This document shows positions 10,791 to 20,570 of a stretch of 30,661 nucleotides of DNA, piece after piece. The stretch comes from Chara braunii. Lineage: Eukaryota > Streptophyta > Charophyceae > Charales > Characeae. The notes below the pieces were generated by a model, which saw only the letters and a list, made by a program, of their open reading frames with translations, was not told where the DNA came from and did not search any database. Made by a program: the position numbers and the translations under genes. Each line of letters begins with the position of its first letter. Position 1 is the first letter of the stretch. The stretch is from contig BFEA01000161.1 in assembly GCA_003427395.1 (NCBI GenBank), positions 1,937,859-1,968,519 on the forward strand. The letters run 5' to 3'.

Positions 10791-11346
10791 AACCTACTTA
10801 CCCTAACAAACAACCTTTTTTCTGTTGAAAGTCCCCTTGCTGCCTTCCTTCTTCCAATTCTAGCTTCCCCCCCCTTCGGCTCACTGTGTAGCAATCGAAG
10901 TTACTCCTTCCCTCAAAAAACAAAATCCTAACACTCTGCTATAAGCAGCCACCCCTTTGCCTTCTCTCCCCACCCGCCAGTACTGATCCGTCCCTAAATT
11001 AGTCTGGCCAAGAGAAGAAATCCCCCAATACTGCCTCCCCCCTCCAAGAATAACATCTCCCACCTTGTGAAACCCTCACGGGGGGAGGCTCCAACCCTCA
11101 AGGAAGACCCCACATATATACAGAGCAAGCCACAATTATACCACTCAAAACCAGGGGGTTGAGATTAGCAAACAAAAAAACCCAATCCGAATCAAAATTT
11201 ACCGCACGGTATTGAGATTAGCAGACGTAGATTTTTTGTTTTTGAAAAATACTTTGAGAAGCCTACTTTTAGGCATCGGAGATCAGAAACGAATTTGCAA
11301 AATCTATTGAAACATCTTTTAGAGTTTAAGCTAACAATCCAGACCA

Positions 11347-11530
11347 TAGATAAGATGAATGATTAAAAAAAACTACTAAATGGCAAAATTCACGAGGAAT
11401 TATATGAAATTTAGGTTTAGATATCCATAAAGGATTTAGATAAGATTAATGATTAAAAAAAACTACTAAATGACAAAATTCACAAGGAATTATATGAAAT
11501 TTAGGTTTAGATATCGATAAAGGATTTTCG
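11347..11530. repeat. 90-bp direct tandem duplication
   Basis: Units 11347-11436 and 11437-11526 both start TAGATAAGAT and contain the same A-run, ACTACTAAATG, a run of AATTATATGAAATTTAGG and GATAT.GATAAAGGATTT. They differ at only a handful of bases. Confidence 0.85.
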
Positions 11531-11639
11531 AATCAGATTCCCAAACCACGGTTTGAGAATCGTTTAGCAAAGACGTATGACACGTATTAGTTAAGCAATT
11601 GTTTTCAAGAAACCATGTTATTAGATGAAACCACCAAAT

Positions 11640-11830
11640 AGAAAACACTGAATCAGATCGTCATCATTTGAATGAATATAAAAAAGTACAACATAAAACA
11701 GACAAACGAGTAATACACCCAATCAGAAAACACTAAATTAAATCGTCATCATCAAGGGATACGACATAGGAGAGACAAACAAGTAGTACAAGTCAAGCCG
11801 ACTATCATGAAACAACCAAACGAAAAAACA
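11640..11830. repeat. About 85-bp imperfect direct repeat
   Basis: GAAAACACTGAATCAGATCG at 11641 and GAAAACACTAAATTAAATCG at 11726 each precede TCATCAT and, later, GACAAACRAGTARTACA. A third partial start (GAAAAAACACTATTAAAC) follows near 11823. Confidence 0.65.
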
Positions 11831-11834
11831 CTAT

Positions 11835-12800
11835 TAAACGCTGTTGAGACACGAAGCTCTGAGAAACCATGAGAATTTTGAGCAGTACTTTTGAGTAGTA
11901 CTTAGGATGACGACTTCGACAAGTTGCTGAGAGCCAAGCTCCATCGCCTCGTGCAGATGCCTTGAAGTCACAAAACCCTGCAAACACCACAAGATGGTCC
12001 CCTCCCGCCATCCCCTGATCCAACTGCCAAACCGCTATCCCGACCAAACTCATCCCCTTCCTCTTCCTGCGAGAGAAGGACCTTCTCCTCCCCATAGCCA
12101 GTGTTGGTGCAGCCCCTTGGCGGAGTGCGCTGGCCAGAACAGATTACTAGGACACCGCCGCCTCTCTAAAACCTCTTGAGGGCGATTGTGTTGTGAAGGA
12201 CCGCGTCAAGCCTGTCAACACGGCTTCACAGAGAATTCAATCTATGAACAACGATGTTCAGACAGTTGGGTCAGACGGAGCAAGAGACAGAGAGATAGAG
12301 ACAAAGATAGGAGACGAGAAAACCGGGGACAATCATAGCCCTTGCTCTCATCGATATACTTGCTCTCTCTTCTTCCCACTATAACTCCAACAACCCACCG
12401 TCCTCCCCACCATACACTGTCCCTCCCTTCCCCCTCATGGCATCCACCATATACAGCGCGCCATCGCCACCCTCCACTAAGTTGTCGCGCTCACGCGGCT
12501 TTCACCCCAACGTGCCTCTGCTCACCGTTGCCTCGGCCCAGGTGGGGCGCAACGCTCCCGGTAGCGCTGCGGCCCCCGTGGTTTAAGGGCAAAATTTGCG
12601 ATTTTGCAAATACGTGGTAGAGTGTGCCCTCAAAGAAGAAAAAAAGAAACACGAATTTGGCGCTTAAAGTAGTTAGATACATTTGTCTGTGTGCAAGTGT
12701 GAGTTTGCCTGACCAAGGGTTGTTCAGTAGATCACGGGATATGCCCTGCCTCGCTGTAAGGGGAATCTAAGAAAAATGGAAAAAAAAAAACAAAGCAGAA
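11835..12800. other. Unassigned sequence, no gene seen
   Basis: This is mixed C/T-rich sequence. A short hairpin-like segment near 12588-12615 (GGGCAAAATTTGCGATTTTGCAAAT) resembles the inverted-repeat family at 9405-9900. I see no domain-bearing frame. Confidence 0.4.
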
Positions 12801-12803
12801 TCT

Positions 12804-13175
12804 GGGGCTCGTTAGACACTCCTCGGGCACATAAAGCCGCCAAGGAATTGTTCGTTCTATCTATCCTCGGGAATCCAGTCAGAAAAAAAAAGTGAAAACA
12901 TTCCGAAGGAAATTCCTTGGGCTTCGAGGATTCCCCAGCCATTTCTTCCTTTTGCCCAAGGTCCCTTGGGCAAAAGGAATCCGTGTTTCACGGAGAGGAG
13001 CGGGCATATGTGTGAAGAGACGTTACAACCGAGAATCTGGATCGTGGCAGGACCCTATTGGCTGAAGGCCTCAAGCACATTTTTTCTTTTCTTTTCTTTT
13101 TTCTTTTCTGACATAGCTCGAAGGAAATGTCCTCGGGCGACGTCCCCGAGGACAGGTGGAACGAAGGGCCCAAAT
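12804..13175. mobile_element. TIR element B, right end missing
   Basis: The left end GGGGCTCGTTAGACACTC is a diverged form of the TIR of elements A and C. The body matches C closely and A more distantly: CCTCGGG arms, AAAGTGAAAACATTCCGAAGG, CCCAGCC, then a central palindrome, then the GAGACGTTACAACCGAGAAT core at about 13017. The palindrome has 16-bp arms (12946-12961 and 12964-12979; half-site TTCCTTTTGCCCAAGG). After about 13175 the similarity ends without a matching right TIR, so the copy is truncated or diverged at that side. No coding capacity. Confidence 0.7.
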
Positions 13176-13367
13176 TTCCTTTTGAACCAATATGCCCTGC
13201 GCGCCAAGTCTTGCCAAGCCTGGAGGGGACGAGAACATGTAGGGGACATTTTCTGAATGGCACAGGTACCGCCCTCATGTTGGACATGCAGCCAGCAACT
13301 GGTTCAAAATGGGGCAGCCGTTTTTACTCGTGAATCAGCCCAGGGCGGCCACAAATGCAGTCAGATG

Positions 13368-13368
<1 letters not shown>

Positions 13369-13401
<33 letters not shown>

Positions 13402-13874
13402 ATTAATATTATTATTTTCTTTTAAAGACTAATTCTTTAAGCCCAACCAATTCAATTACCTGTCAAATCTGGACAGGACGGCCTTTCAGGCCTTTTTTTT
13501 TGTCATTATAGTATTACGGGGAANCCTGTAGCAGCCACATCCGTGCTCAAGCCTCCAACGAGGGAACATGCGGGGGCTGCACCCACCAGCAGGTGCGATA
13601 CCTGCTACAGCAGGTGGGCGATACCGGCCAGGGGTCAGCCGGTAGCATCAGGACCGAGAGTCTTCAATGGGCAAGTCACTGTGCCTTCCCTCCGGTCCCC
13701 TCCCCCTATGAACATCAGCAGTCTCTGCTCAATGCCACTCGGGGGGGACCAACGACATATCTCGAGGTGGCGGGCGCCAAGCTTGCCCAGGAAGGTACAT
13801 GAGGCCAATGGGGATTGAACCCAAGACCTCCTGAATGCCACTTGCGTGCCTTACCAACTGAGCTAGGCCGCTGG
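13369..13874 (-). mobile_element. tRNA-derived SINE, copy on minus strand
   Basis: Reading the minus strand from 13874, a tRNA-like head (CCTAGCTCAGTTGGTAAGGC, then GGTTCAATCCCC) leads into a body of about 400 bp. The body includes CACCTGCTGTAGCAGGTATCG and GGCCTGAAAGGCCGTCCTG. It ends in ATTGGTTGGGCTTAAAG and an (AAT)n tail at about 13369-13416. A head with Pol III A and B boxes, a unique body and a simple-repeat tail are the hallmarks of a SINE. The copy at 15791 is closely similar over the full length in the opposite orientation. An N at 13525 lies inside it. Mobilisation would depend on a LINE; which one is unknown. Confidence 0.75.
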
Positions 13875-13941
13875 ATTATCAGATGCATTATGGAAACGGC
13901 TGTGTGAGAGGAAAAAAAAAGAAACGACTGAAGCATTGATT

Positions 13942-13964
13942 GCTCCCCGTCTTTCGCGGGGAGC
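13942..13964 (-). other. LINE-like 3' hairpin with longer stem
   Basis: GCTCCCCG and CGGGGAGC form an 8-bp stem around a 7-base loop. It is the same GCTCC/GGAGC family, but here the pairing is extended by matched changes on both arms. It lies about 10 bp beyond a purine run (plus-strand A9 at 13911). Confidence 0.45.
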
Positions 13965-13974
13965 ACATCAGAAA

Positions 13975-14930
13975 CAGCCAAGACGTTCTTCCAAAAGAAA
14001 AAGAAAAAAGAAAAAAAAAGAAGGCAAACGGATCAGCGAGGCCCCTATTCTCGCATCGCAAGCCCGTGGTTGGCCACGTGAAACAGTGCATGAGCAATGG
14101 ATCAGATCTCACGGAACTCGGATCTCAACAGTTCAGTCGAGGGGAACATCTAGTCTAGCAATGGATCAGATCTCACTTTTTTTTTTGCCAAATTCACAGC
14201 CAGGAGGCTGCGCTTGTGTGGGTTTCATTTTCGTCGTTTCATTTCTTTCTATTTTCGGTAAGATCGTGCAGTACAACTTCGCTAGGACGGGTTCGTTTGG
14301 GGTCTCCGATAGCAGAAAATAGGGTCCGGTCGCAGTTTTCCCTAAGACCGGTCGTAGGGCAGGTTAGCTTGTCAAGGTCGTTGCAATTTGGTTTAGGCCG
14401 CCGTCCATTGTTTCCCTTTTGAGGGATAGAATTTTTCCCGATGCAAACTGGGAACGGGCGATGGGTGTGGGCGGACGATTTGGGTCTGGGTCGTTTTCGC
14501 TTTTGTTTTTCTTCTGTTCTACTGCATCTTTCCAGAAATATAGTATAGAAGCATTCTGCTGTTTACTACGCCCAAGTAACGAAATCTAGAACGGACTGCC
14601 CTGGCTCATTGGCAGGGCTTACTAAAGAAAAGAAAAGAAAAGAAAAACGTACGCATTGACTTTCGGAAAAAAAAAAAAGAAAAAGCGTACTTACCTTTGC
14701 CACGAGAGCGGTGGAGATGGAGGGTCTTGCTCCACTACTGACCAAATGTGCAAAACGAGTATGAATCTTCTGGTAGAACATGGGTATATACACTGCTAGT
14801 AGTTTAGAGTTTGAAATGCCCTTTTTCCTGGCCGCGTATGGGGTGGTTCAGCCCTCAGTAGCTTGCTATTCGTTTTTCAGGTTTCTTTTTTTTTTTCTTT
14901 CTCCTGCGATAGAAGAATCTGGGCTCCATC
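13975..14930. other. Unassigned sequence with A/G tracts
   Basis: Purine-rich runs occur at about 13996-14022 and 14628-14648. A segment at 14729-14783 (AATGTGCAAAACGAG, then GAATCTTCTGG) recurs diverged at 15384-15432, indicating another unclassified repeat. No gene is recognised. Confidence 0.4.
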
Positions 14931-14933
14931 CAT

Positions 14934-15198
14934 CCAGCGTCCTAGCTCAATTGGTTAGGCATACAAGTGGCATTCAGGAGGTTGTGGGTTCAATCCCCAC
15001 AACTGCCTGTGGCACTCTTGGTGCCATCCAACTGAGATAGTGAGCTGGATCCTCCCAGCCCGTATAAGTAAGGTCTTCAGCCAACACGGGTGTGCGTGCG
15101 CATGTGAGTGGGTTGCGTGTGGTGTGTGGGAGAGTGTTGGCTTTGGACACTACCATCCAGAAGGCTGCCCATCCCCCACTTCATAAGACCTTTTTTTT
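14934..15198 (+). mobile_element. tRNA-derived SINE, different body
   Basis: The head CCTAGCTCAATTGGTTAGGC (A box) and TGTGGGTTCAATCCCCACA (B box, T-arm pairing well) resembles the SINEs at 13369 and 15791, including GTGGCATTCAGGAGG between the boxes. The body is different: GGCACTCTTGGTGCC, then GGTGTGCGTGCGCATGTGAGTG, ending in a T run at about 15190 that could terminate Pol III. The acceptor stem does not pair, so this is not a working tRNA. I call it a second SINE subfamily sharing the same tRNA head. Confidence 0.65.
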
Positions 15199-15199
15199 T

Positions 15200-15708
15200 G
15201 CCAAGCTTACTGTCTACAACGTAAAGCATGTTACCCGAATGGATGCGTCCCCTCGTCAAACGCGGTATAACAGCCGGGGAAAAAAAAAATTCAAATAAAG
15301 AAAAAGGGCAGGTGGAAACCATGCCCGCTTTCCCAAAAAAGAAAAGAAAAGAAACCAAGCCGGCTATCTGAGGGTCTCCCTGCACTACTCTCTGAATGTG
15401 CAAAATGAGACTGAATCTTCTGTTAGAAAATGGAAAGATGAATTGCCATCTTTTTTTGTCTTTTGTGCCTGTGGAGAGTAGTGCAGCAAGGCCCTGAGAG
15501 ATCTCCTTCCCAGCCCAAGAATGAAGTATCACCAGTGGCATGAAGGGCCTCGCTAGATGCAGAAAAGACAAAAATCATGGGGGTGTTTCTTTCGATGTTC
15601 TAGCAGAGGATTTACTCTCGTTTTGGAGATGTCGAGAGTAGTGGAGCGAGGCACGAAGTCTCACTTCCACCTTTACGACGTATAATATTAAAAAAAAAAA
15701 AAAAAAAA
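15200..15708. other. Unassigned sequence with an internal inverted segment
   Basis: CTGCACTACTCTC at about 15379 has an inverted counterpart GAGAGTAGTGCAG at about 15474, about 80 bp apart, suggesting a small palindromic element. No gene is evident. Confidence 0.4.
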
Positions 15709-15738
15709 NNNNNNNNNNNNNNNNNNNNNNNNNNNNNN
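15709..15738. other. Assembly gap (N run) inside a poly(A) tract
   Basis: Thirty N bases are flanked on both sides by A runs. The true length is unknown, and the homopolymer is the likely cause of the gap. Confidence 0.95.
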
Positions 15739-15790
15739 AAAAAAAAAAAAAAAGTTCTCTCTCAGGCCGTCGGGAATATGTTAGTACCAC

Positions 15791-16233
15791 CCAGCGGCCT
15801 AGCTCAGTTGGTAAGGCACGCACGTGGCATTCAGGAGATCTTGGGTTCAATCCCCATTGGCCTCATGTACCTTCCTGGGCAAGCTTGGCACCCGCCACCT
15901 AGAGATACGCCGTTCGTCCCCTCGAGTGGCATTGAGCAGAGACTGTTGATGCTCACAGGGGGAGGGGACTGGAGGGAGGCACAGTGACCGACCCATCGAA
16001 GAAGCTTGGTCCAGATGCTACCGGCTGACCCCTGGCCGGTATCGCCCACCTGCTGTAGCAGGTATCGGACCAGCTGGTGGGTGCAGCTCCCGCATGTTCC
16101 CTCGTTAGAGGCTTGAACACGGATGTGGCTGCTACGAGTTCCCCGTAATACTATAATGACAATAAAAAAGGCCTGAAAGGCCGTCCTGTCCAGATTCGAC
16201 AGGTAATTGAATTGGTTGGGCTTAAAAGAATTA
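15791..16233 (+). mobile_element. tRNA-derived SINE, plus-strand copy
   Basis: Full-length relative of the minus-strand copy at 13369-13874. It has the same head (CCTAGCTCAGTTGGTAAGGC, GGTTCAATCCCC), the same body including the TGCTGTAGCAGGTATCG segment, and the same end (GAATTGGTTGGGCTTAAA). The AAT tail seen in the other copy is missing because TIR element C begins immediately after GAATTA, so element C appears to have inserted at the SINE 3' end. Confidence 0.75.
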
Positions 16234-16640
16234 GGGGCTCGTTCGACACTTCTCGTGGGCGTAAAGTCCCCGAGGAATTGTTTGTTCCACCTATCCTCGG
16301 GGATGCAGTCGGCAAAAAAAAAGTGAAAACACTCCGAAGGAAATTCCTTGGGCTCCGAGGATTCCCCAGCCATTTCTTCCTTTTGCCCACGAGCTCCCTT
16401 GGACAAAAGGAAGCCGCGTTTCACGAAGAGGAGCGGGCACATGGATAGAGAGACGTTACAGCCGAGAATCTGGATCGTGGTGGCACCCTATTGGCTGAAG
16501 GCCTTAAACACATTTGATTTTTTTTTTCTTTTCTTTTTTCTCGTCTGACATCGTTCGAAGGAAATGTTCTCGGATGACTTTACCGAGGACGAGAGAAGGT
16601 TAACAACAGTTGTATTTTTCATCACCACTTCATGACACCC

Positions 16641-16811
16641 TTCACCACTTCAGGATGCAACCTGCCTAAATAGGTGGTTTTCAGGGTCTTCGGAGCTTTC
16701 ACCACTTCAGGACCATTCAGGTTTGAAAATCCTGAATGGTCCTGAAGTGGTGAAAGCTCCGAAGACCCTGAAAACCACCTGTTTAGGCAGGCTGCATCCT
16801 CAAGTGGTGAA
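16641..16811. repeat. Foldback with 81-bp arms
   Basis: Arms 16641-16721 and 16731-16811 are reverse complements at about 78 of 81 positions around a 9-base loop. Such length and identity would form a very stable hairpin in DNA or, if transcribed, a double-stranded RNA. Confidence 0.9.
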
Positions 16812-16906
16812 CGGTGGTTTTCATGGTCTTCGAACGTTTCACCACTTCAGGATCATTCAGAATATTCAGACTGCCAAAAACTTTCACTTGACCTCTTCAA
16901 GACCCC

Positions 16907-17024
16907 CTTCACCACTTCAGGATGCAACCTGCCTAAACATGTGGTTTTCCGGGTCTTCGGACCTTTCACCACAAAGACCCTGAAAACCACATGTTTAGGC
17001 AGGCTGCATCCTCAAGTGGTGAAG
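16907..17024. repeat. Foldback with 51-bp arms
   Basis: Arms 16907-16957 and 16974-17024 are near-perfect reverse complements with a 16-base loop. The arm sequence is a diverged version of the first foldback, so the two arose by duplication. Confidence 0.85.
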
Positions 17025-17298
17025 GGTGGTTTTCATGGTCTTCGGACCTTTCACCACTTCAGGACCATTCAAAATTTTCAGACTACCAAAAACTTTCACT
17101 TGACCACTTCAGGACACCCTTCACCACTTCAGGATGCAGCCTGCCTAAACATGTGGTTTTCCGGGTCTTCGGACCTTTCACCACTTCAAAACCATTTACG
17201 ATTTTCAGACTGCCCAAAACTCTCACTTCAGAATTTTCATTCCTGAATTTTCAACTACCCGATAACCGTTTGTGAAGGAGTGTCGAACGAGCCCCTTT

Positions 17299-17505
17299 GC
17301 CTTTAAAGAATTAGCCTTGCCCGGTTTTTCGATTGGCTATAGCCTGTGGAATGAATTTGGCTTGCTGGAAGGTTATCTGTTTCGATCCGATTGCCTGGTC
17401 TCGATTGATCTCGTTGATCTCATAGATACGGATCTATTACGAATGAGTGATTTACCCGTGTTACTGTGGACCGGGGAACCTACCCCTTGCGGGAACTGTG
17501 ACTCT
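17299..17505 (+). other. Unidentified open segment, possible exon fragment
   Basis: Between TIR element C and the LINE A-tail lies about 200 bp with an uninterrupted plus-strand frame and no simple repeats. It encodes a segment with SIGYSLWNEFGLLEG and, at its end, GEPTPCGNCDSC. The last part resembles the zinc-binding tail of RecQ helicases (GE...CGNCD.C), but nothing upstream supports a helicase. I do not recognise the family. It could be an exon fragment captured among repeats, or chance. Confidence 0.25.
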
Positions 17506-19560
17506 TGTTTTTTTGTTTTTCTTTTTTTTTTCACTTGGGGAGAGGCTCCATCTATTGGTGGGGAGCATCACCTGCAGGAAATCGGGTTCAGCGTCCCATT
17601 TTACAAAAGAAATATTTGCACATGTCTGAGGAAGACGAGAACTTGTGGCTGTGGCCTGCCAGCATTGATTGTCGTTCAACACCGGGGACTGACTGAGCAG
17701 GCTGGGGTCAAAAAAATATCTGCAATTGTCTGAGGGAAAATCAGAACCGTGACTGTGGGTCTGCCAGCATTGATTGTCTGAGCAGGCCTATGAGGTGTCC
17801 AGTGGTGTAGCCCTTGGCTGTTGTGAACTTGGAGAACCATGCTGCCAATACAATTGCTCCTTAACCCAGGGGGCAACTTCCAGTAGTGTAGTCCATTGTG
17901 AGCTTGCCTCCGTATCTCTTCACCTACAGACGAAGGGCACCAGATAAGCAGATGAAAGCGGATACTATCCAAAGGCCTGCTGCTCACTCCAAACCCTGAC
18001 TGATGTCACAGGTTGCTCAGGTAACCCCTCCTGCCAGCATTGACTTCTCAAATCAGAAAAATATAAGTGAGCGGGGTCCTCCCTTGGGGGCTCTAGGGGG
18101 GATTGTAAGGGGTATAGAGGAGAGACAGGACGTTGGTGACACATTTAGGCCACGATTTCTGCCAATGACAGGGCGTGGGGTGGGAAGGGATCAGGGAAGT
18201 CTGAGGGAGGGCGCGATGGGAACGAAGGCTCTATGTTAGTCCAGTCCCTGAACACTAAGCGGTAGTCTCTCATTCTTTTTAAATCTCACATCCCTTCTCC
18301 TCGGTCCCCACTCCATTTCACCTTTGCAATACATCCTTCCTTTTCCCCTCCTACCAGTCCCTGCAAAAATTCGTAATCTGTCTTCTGACATCTCCGATTT
18401 GTCTGAAAAGATTCAATTGGGTTTTTGTGTCCAGCCATCTACGTGTAAGTTCAAGGTGTACCTGCTGCTGAATCTGTTTCGTAATCTCTGTGCCATCCAC
18501 CAGTATGGCTATGGTGCCAGACACCCCCTGGCCCTGGTCATGGCAAACCATGCGTATGGAGCGATTGGAAACGTGTTCAGTAGTTTTCGCTTTTTTTCTG
18601 GGAGGGGAAGAGACCCTGACACCGCTGGCACCATGGAAGCAACAAATCTTTTTGCTTGAGGTTTGTGCGGTCAGTTAACCAGTCATTGGTTGGGAGGCAG
18701 CTGTGGGCTATCTGCCACTGCAGGGAGGTAATTTTCATGGGCTTTTGTTTTTGCTCTTTGAACCATTGGATCGGTGACAGGAGTCCAGTCTACATTCAGG
18801 TGTCTGACCAATCTATTGTTAATCATATCTCTCAGACACTGTTTATGTCTGAGCATTTTATAAGTTGATTTGACCAAAAGCTGATGTAGACTAATGTGAC
18901 TTATCTTGGGGGCTCCCCTCTTTTGGGGGGGCTGCCAAACCCATTCCACCGGGTCCAGGTCGAAATCCTGGATGGGTTAGTCTGGTTGGAATGCCATCCT
19001 CTGTCCCTTTTCTTCAATTACTCTCACTCGGTACACTGATGCTCTATCTGTACATTCTAAGGGTGCTCTGCTCCCTTGGAGGGTGCCCATTTGGTGACGC
19101 CGTAAGATTCGACCAAAACTGTTTGTGGTGAAACTATGTGTATTAAACCGATCCTCAGTGGGGTCTCTGTGCTTGCCACCCAGTCTCCTTCTCTCAAGGT
19201 GGGACTATGTTTGAGGATGTGGTACTATTCCAGTGGAACGACTTCAATAAGGTTTTCTAGAAGATCCCCCATGCGATGGCAGTATCTCAAGATCTCTTGT
19301 AGCTGGTCCCCGGTTTTCCAGTCATGCCTTTCATTGTCCCAGAGATCTCATACCCTGAGTATACCGTGTTTAACCCAACTCTTCCAGGAACGTGATGAGC
19401 TCGTCATTACGCAGCCTCTTGTGTCTGTCACCCATCTATTTCTGAAGAGGGGTTGACGATTGACCTCTTCCCAGCAGTTGGGGTGGATTTTATCCGGGAG
19501 CGGGAGTTTGCGCCAAGTTTGCCATGATGCTATGTCAAAAGACTAAGGGCAAAGTTGAGA
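17506..19560 (-). pseudogene. 5'-truncated LINE, copy 2 (zf-RVT C-terminal part)
   Basis: Second minus-strand copy of the LINE at 1544. At about 18620-18740 the minus strand encodes SLQWQIAHSCLPTNDWL followed by LLPWCQRC and, after a frame break, TEHV. This is the zinc-binding domain after a LINE RT. A further C-terminal stretch (about 18351-18551) reads DGTEITKQIQQQVHLELTRR. An upstream segment near 19010 (RVRVIEEKGQ) matches RIRVIDEER in copy 1. The 3' end carries the hairpin 17545-17566 and then an A-rich tail (plus-strand T-rich 17506-17531). CTGCCAGCATTGATT near the 3' end is shared with copy 1 (about 1706). Several frameshifts and no RT domain make it inactive. Confidence 0.7.
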
Positions 19561-19984
19561 TATTTAAACAGTTAAGGGCGGCTAGGGTAGCCTACTCACG
19601 TGCCCAAAAAAGAAAAAAATTGTTGTGCCCTGTGTTTGTGTATACTTCATGGCTGAGCTAGACATGTTCCATAAGTTTGGGTGGTCTAGCTTTACGCCCT
19701 ATGTAAGTTGGGTATAAGGGGATAAATCATTGAAAGACTATGAACTATTNTCTGCTAAGTTGACTTGGGGATGGTGAGAGTACTTACCTTTGTGGTTTGG
19801 CCTGCATGTGACTGAGTGATGCCACTACTTAGGCTGGGTCTCAGTTTGATAGATAGTTGCTTTAGTTGCTCGCCACGTGCTAGAGCCATAAGAGTTAGTT
19901 TCAATTCCTGCATTTTCTGAGCTAAGATTTTTTTTACTTAGATCAATTTTTACATTTTCTGGAATCTTTTATTTATACTTGGTC
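19561..19984. other. Unassigned sequence, no gene seen
   Basis: Unique-looking, moderately AT-rich sequence leading into the alternating repeat. One N at 19750. Confidence 0.4.
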
Positions 19985-20570
19985 TTGTATAAATCTTGGT
20001 AAGCCACTTTCTCTACGGGAAACGCTACCAAAATTTCTACAAAAACCAAGGAGTCAGTCAAACTTTGTCTTTTTCAGGATTTGACTTTTTCTGACTTTCT
20101 GGCTTAGTAAAAATCTAGAACAACTCGTTTTCTAAAGGGAATGCTGCCCAAATTTTTGCTAATTCAGGAAGTTAGACAAAATTAGACCCTCAAAACTCAA
20201 AGTCATTTTAGAGTCTGAGCTTAGCTTTGTATAAATCTTGGAATAACACTTTCTCTACGGGAAGCGTTGCCAAAATTTCTACAAATCTAAGAAGTTCGTT
20301 AAATTAAATCTTAGTTGAATTCAAATTTTATGTTTGAGTTCGTATCTTACCTAATATAAATGTGGAAAATCTTATTTTCTAAAGGGAGTGTTGTCCAAAT
20401 TTTTACTAGTTCAGGGAGTTAGACAAAATTTGACTTTGGGAAGTCAGGGACTATTTATATTTTTATATTCGGGCTGATATAAATTTTGAAAAGACAGTTT
20501 TCTTATGAGAAGCGCTGCCAAAATTTCTTTAATTCAAAGGAGCTAGATTATATTTCAACAGGTGCCGATT
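19985..20570. repeat. About 122-bp alternating tandem repeat, five copies
   Basis: Five diverged units are anchored by CTACGGGAARCGYTGCC- or CTAAAGGGARTGYTG-type boxes at about 20011, 20131, 20252, 20376 and 20501. Each box is followed by a CCAAAATTTCTAC or CCCAAATTTTTGCTA stretch and usually GGAGTTAGACAAAATT. Odd units share one version and even units the other, so the ancestral unit is a dimer of about 245 bp. Units are preceded by TATAAATCTTGG-like sequence. No coding capacity. Confidence 0.75.

Larger units (their letters stand above)
16234..17295. mobile_element. TIR element C with internal foldbacks
   Basis: The ends GGGGCTCGTTCGACAC (16234-16249) and its exact complement (17280-17295) define a 1,062-bp element. 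Flanks are TTA on the left and TTT on the right, an imperfect 3-bp target duplication. The left third is homologous to B and A (CCTCGGGG arms, AAGTGAAAACACTCCGAAGG, decayed central palindrome, GAGACGTTACAGCCGAGAAT). The right two thirds are a private block built from about eight copies of CACCACTTCAGG-type sequence. That block is arranged as two long inverted repeats (16641-16811 and 16907-17024). No transposase is present. Confidence 0.8.

Noticed and set aside
7112-15870. Functional tRNA genes
   Set aside because: A and B boxes are present at several sites, but acceptor stems do not pair and tails or bodies follow, so these are SINE heads or pseudogenes.
16723-17275. Overlapping open frames of 86-101 codons on the plus strand
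   Set aside because: They come from the CACCACTTCAGG foldback units; the proteins are only translations of the inverted repeats.
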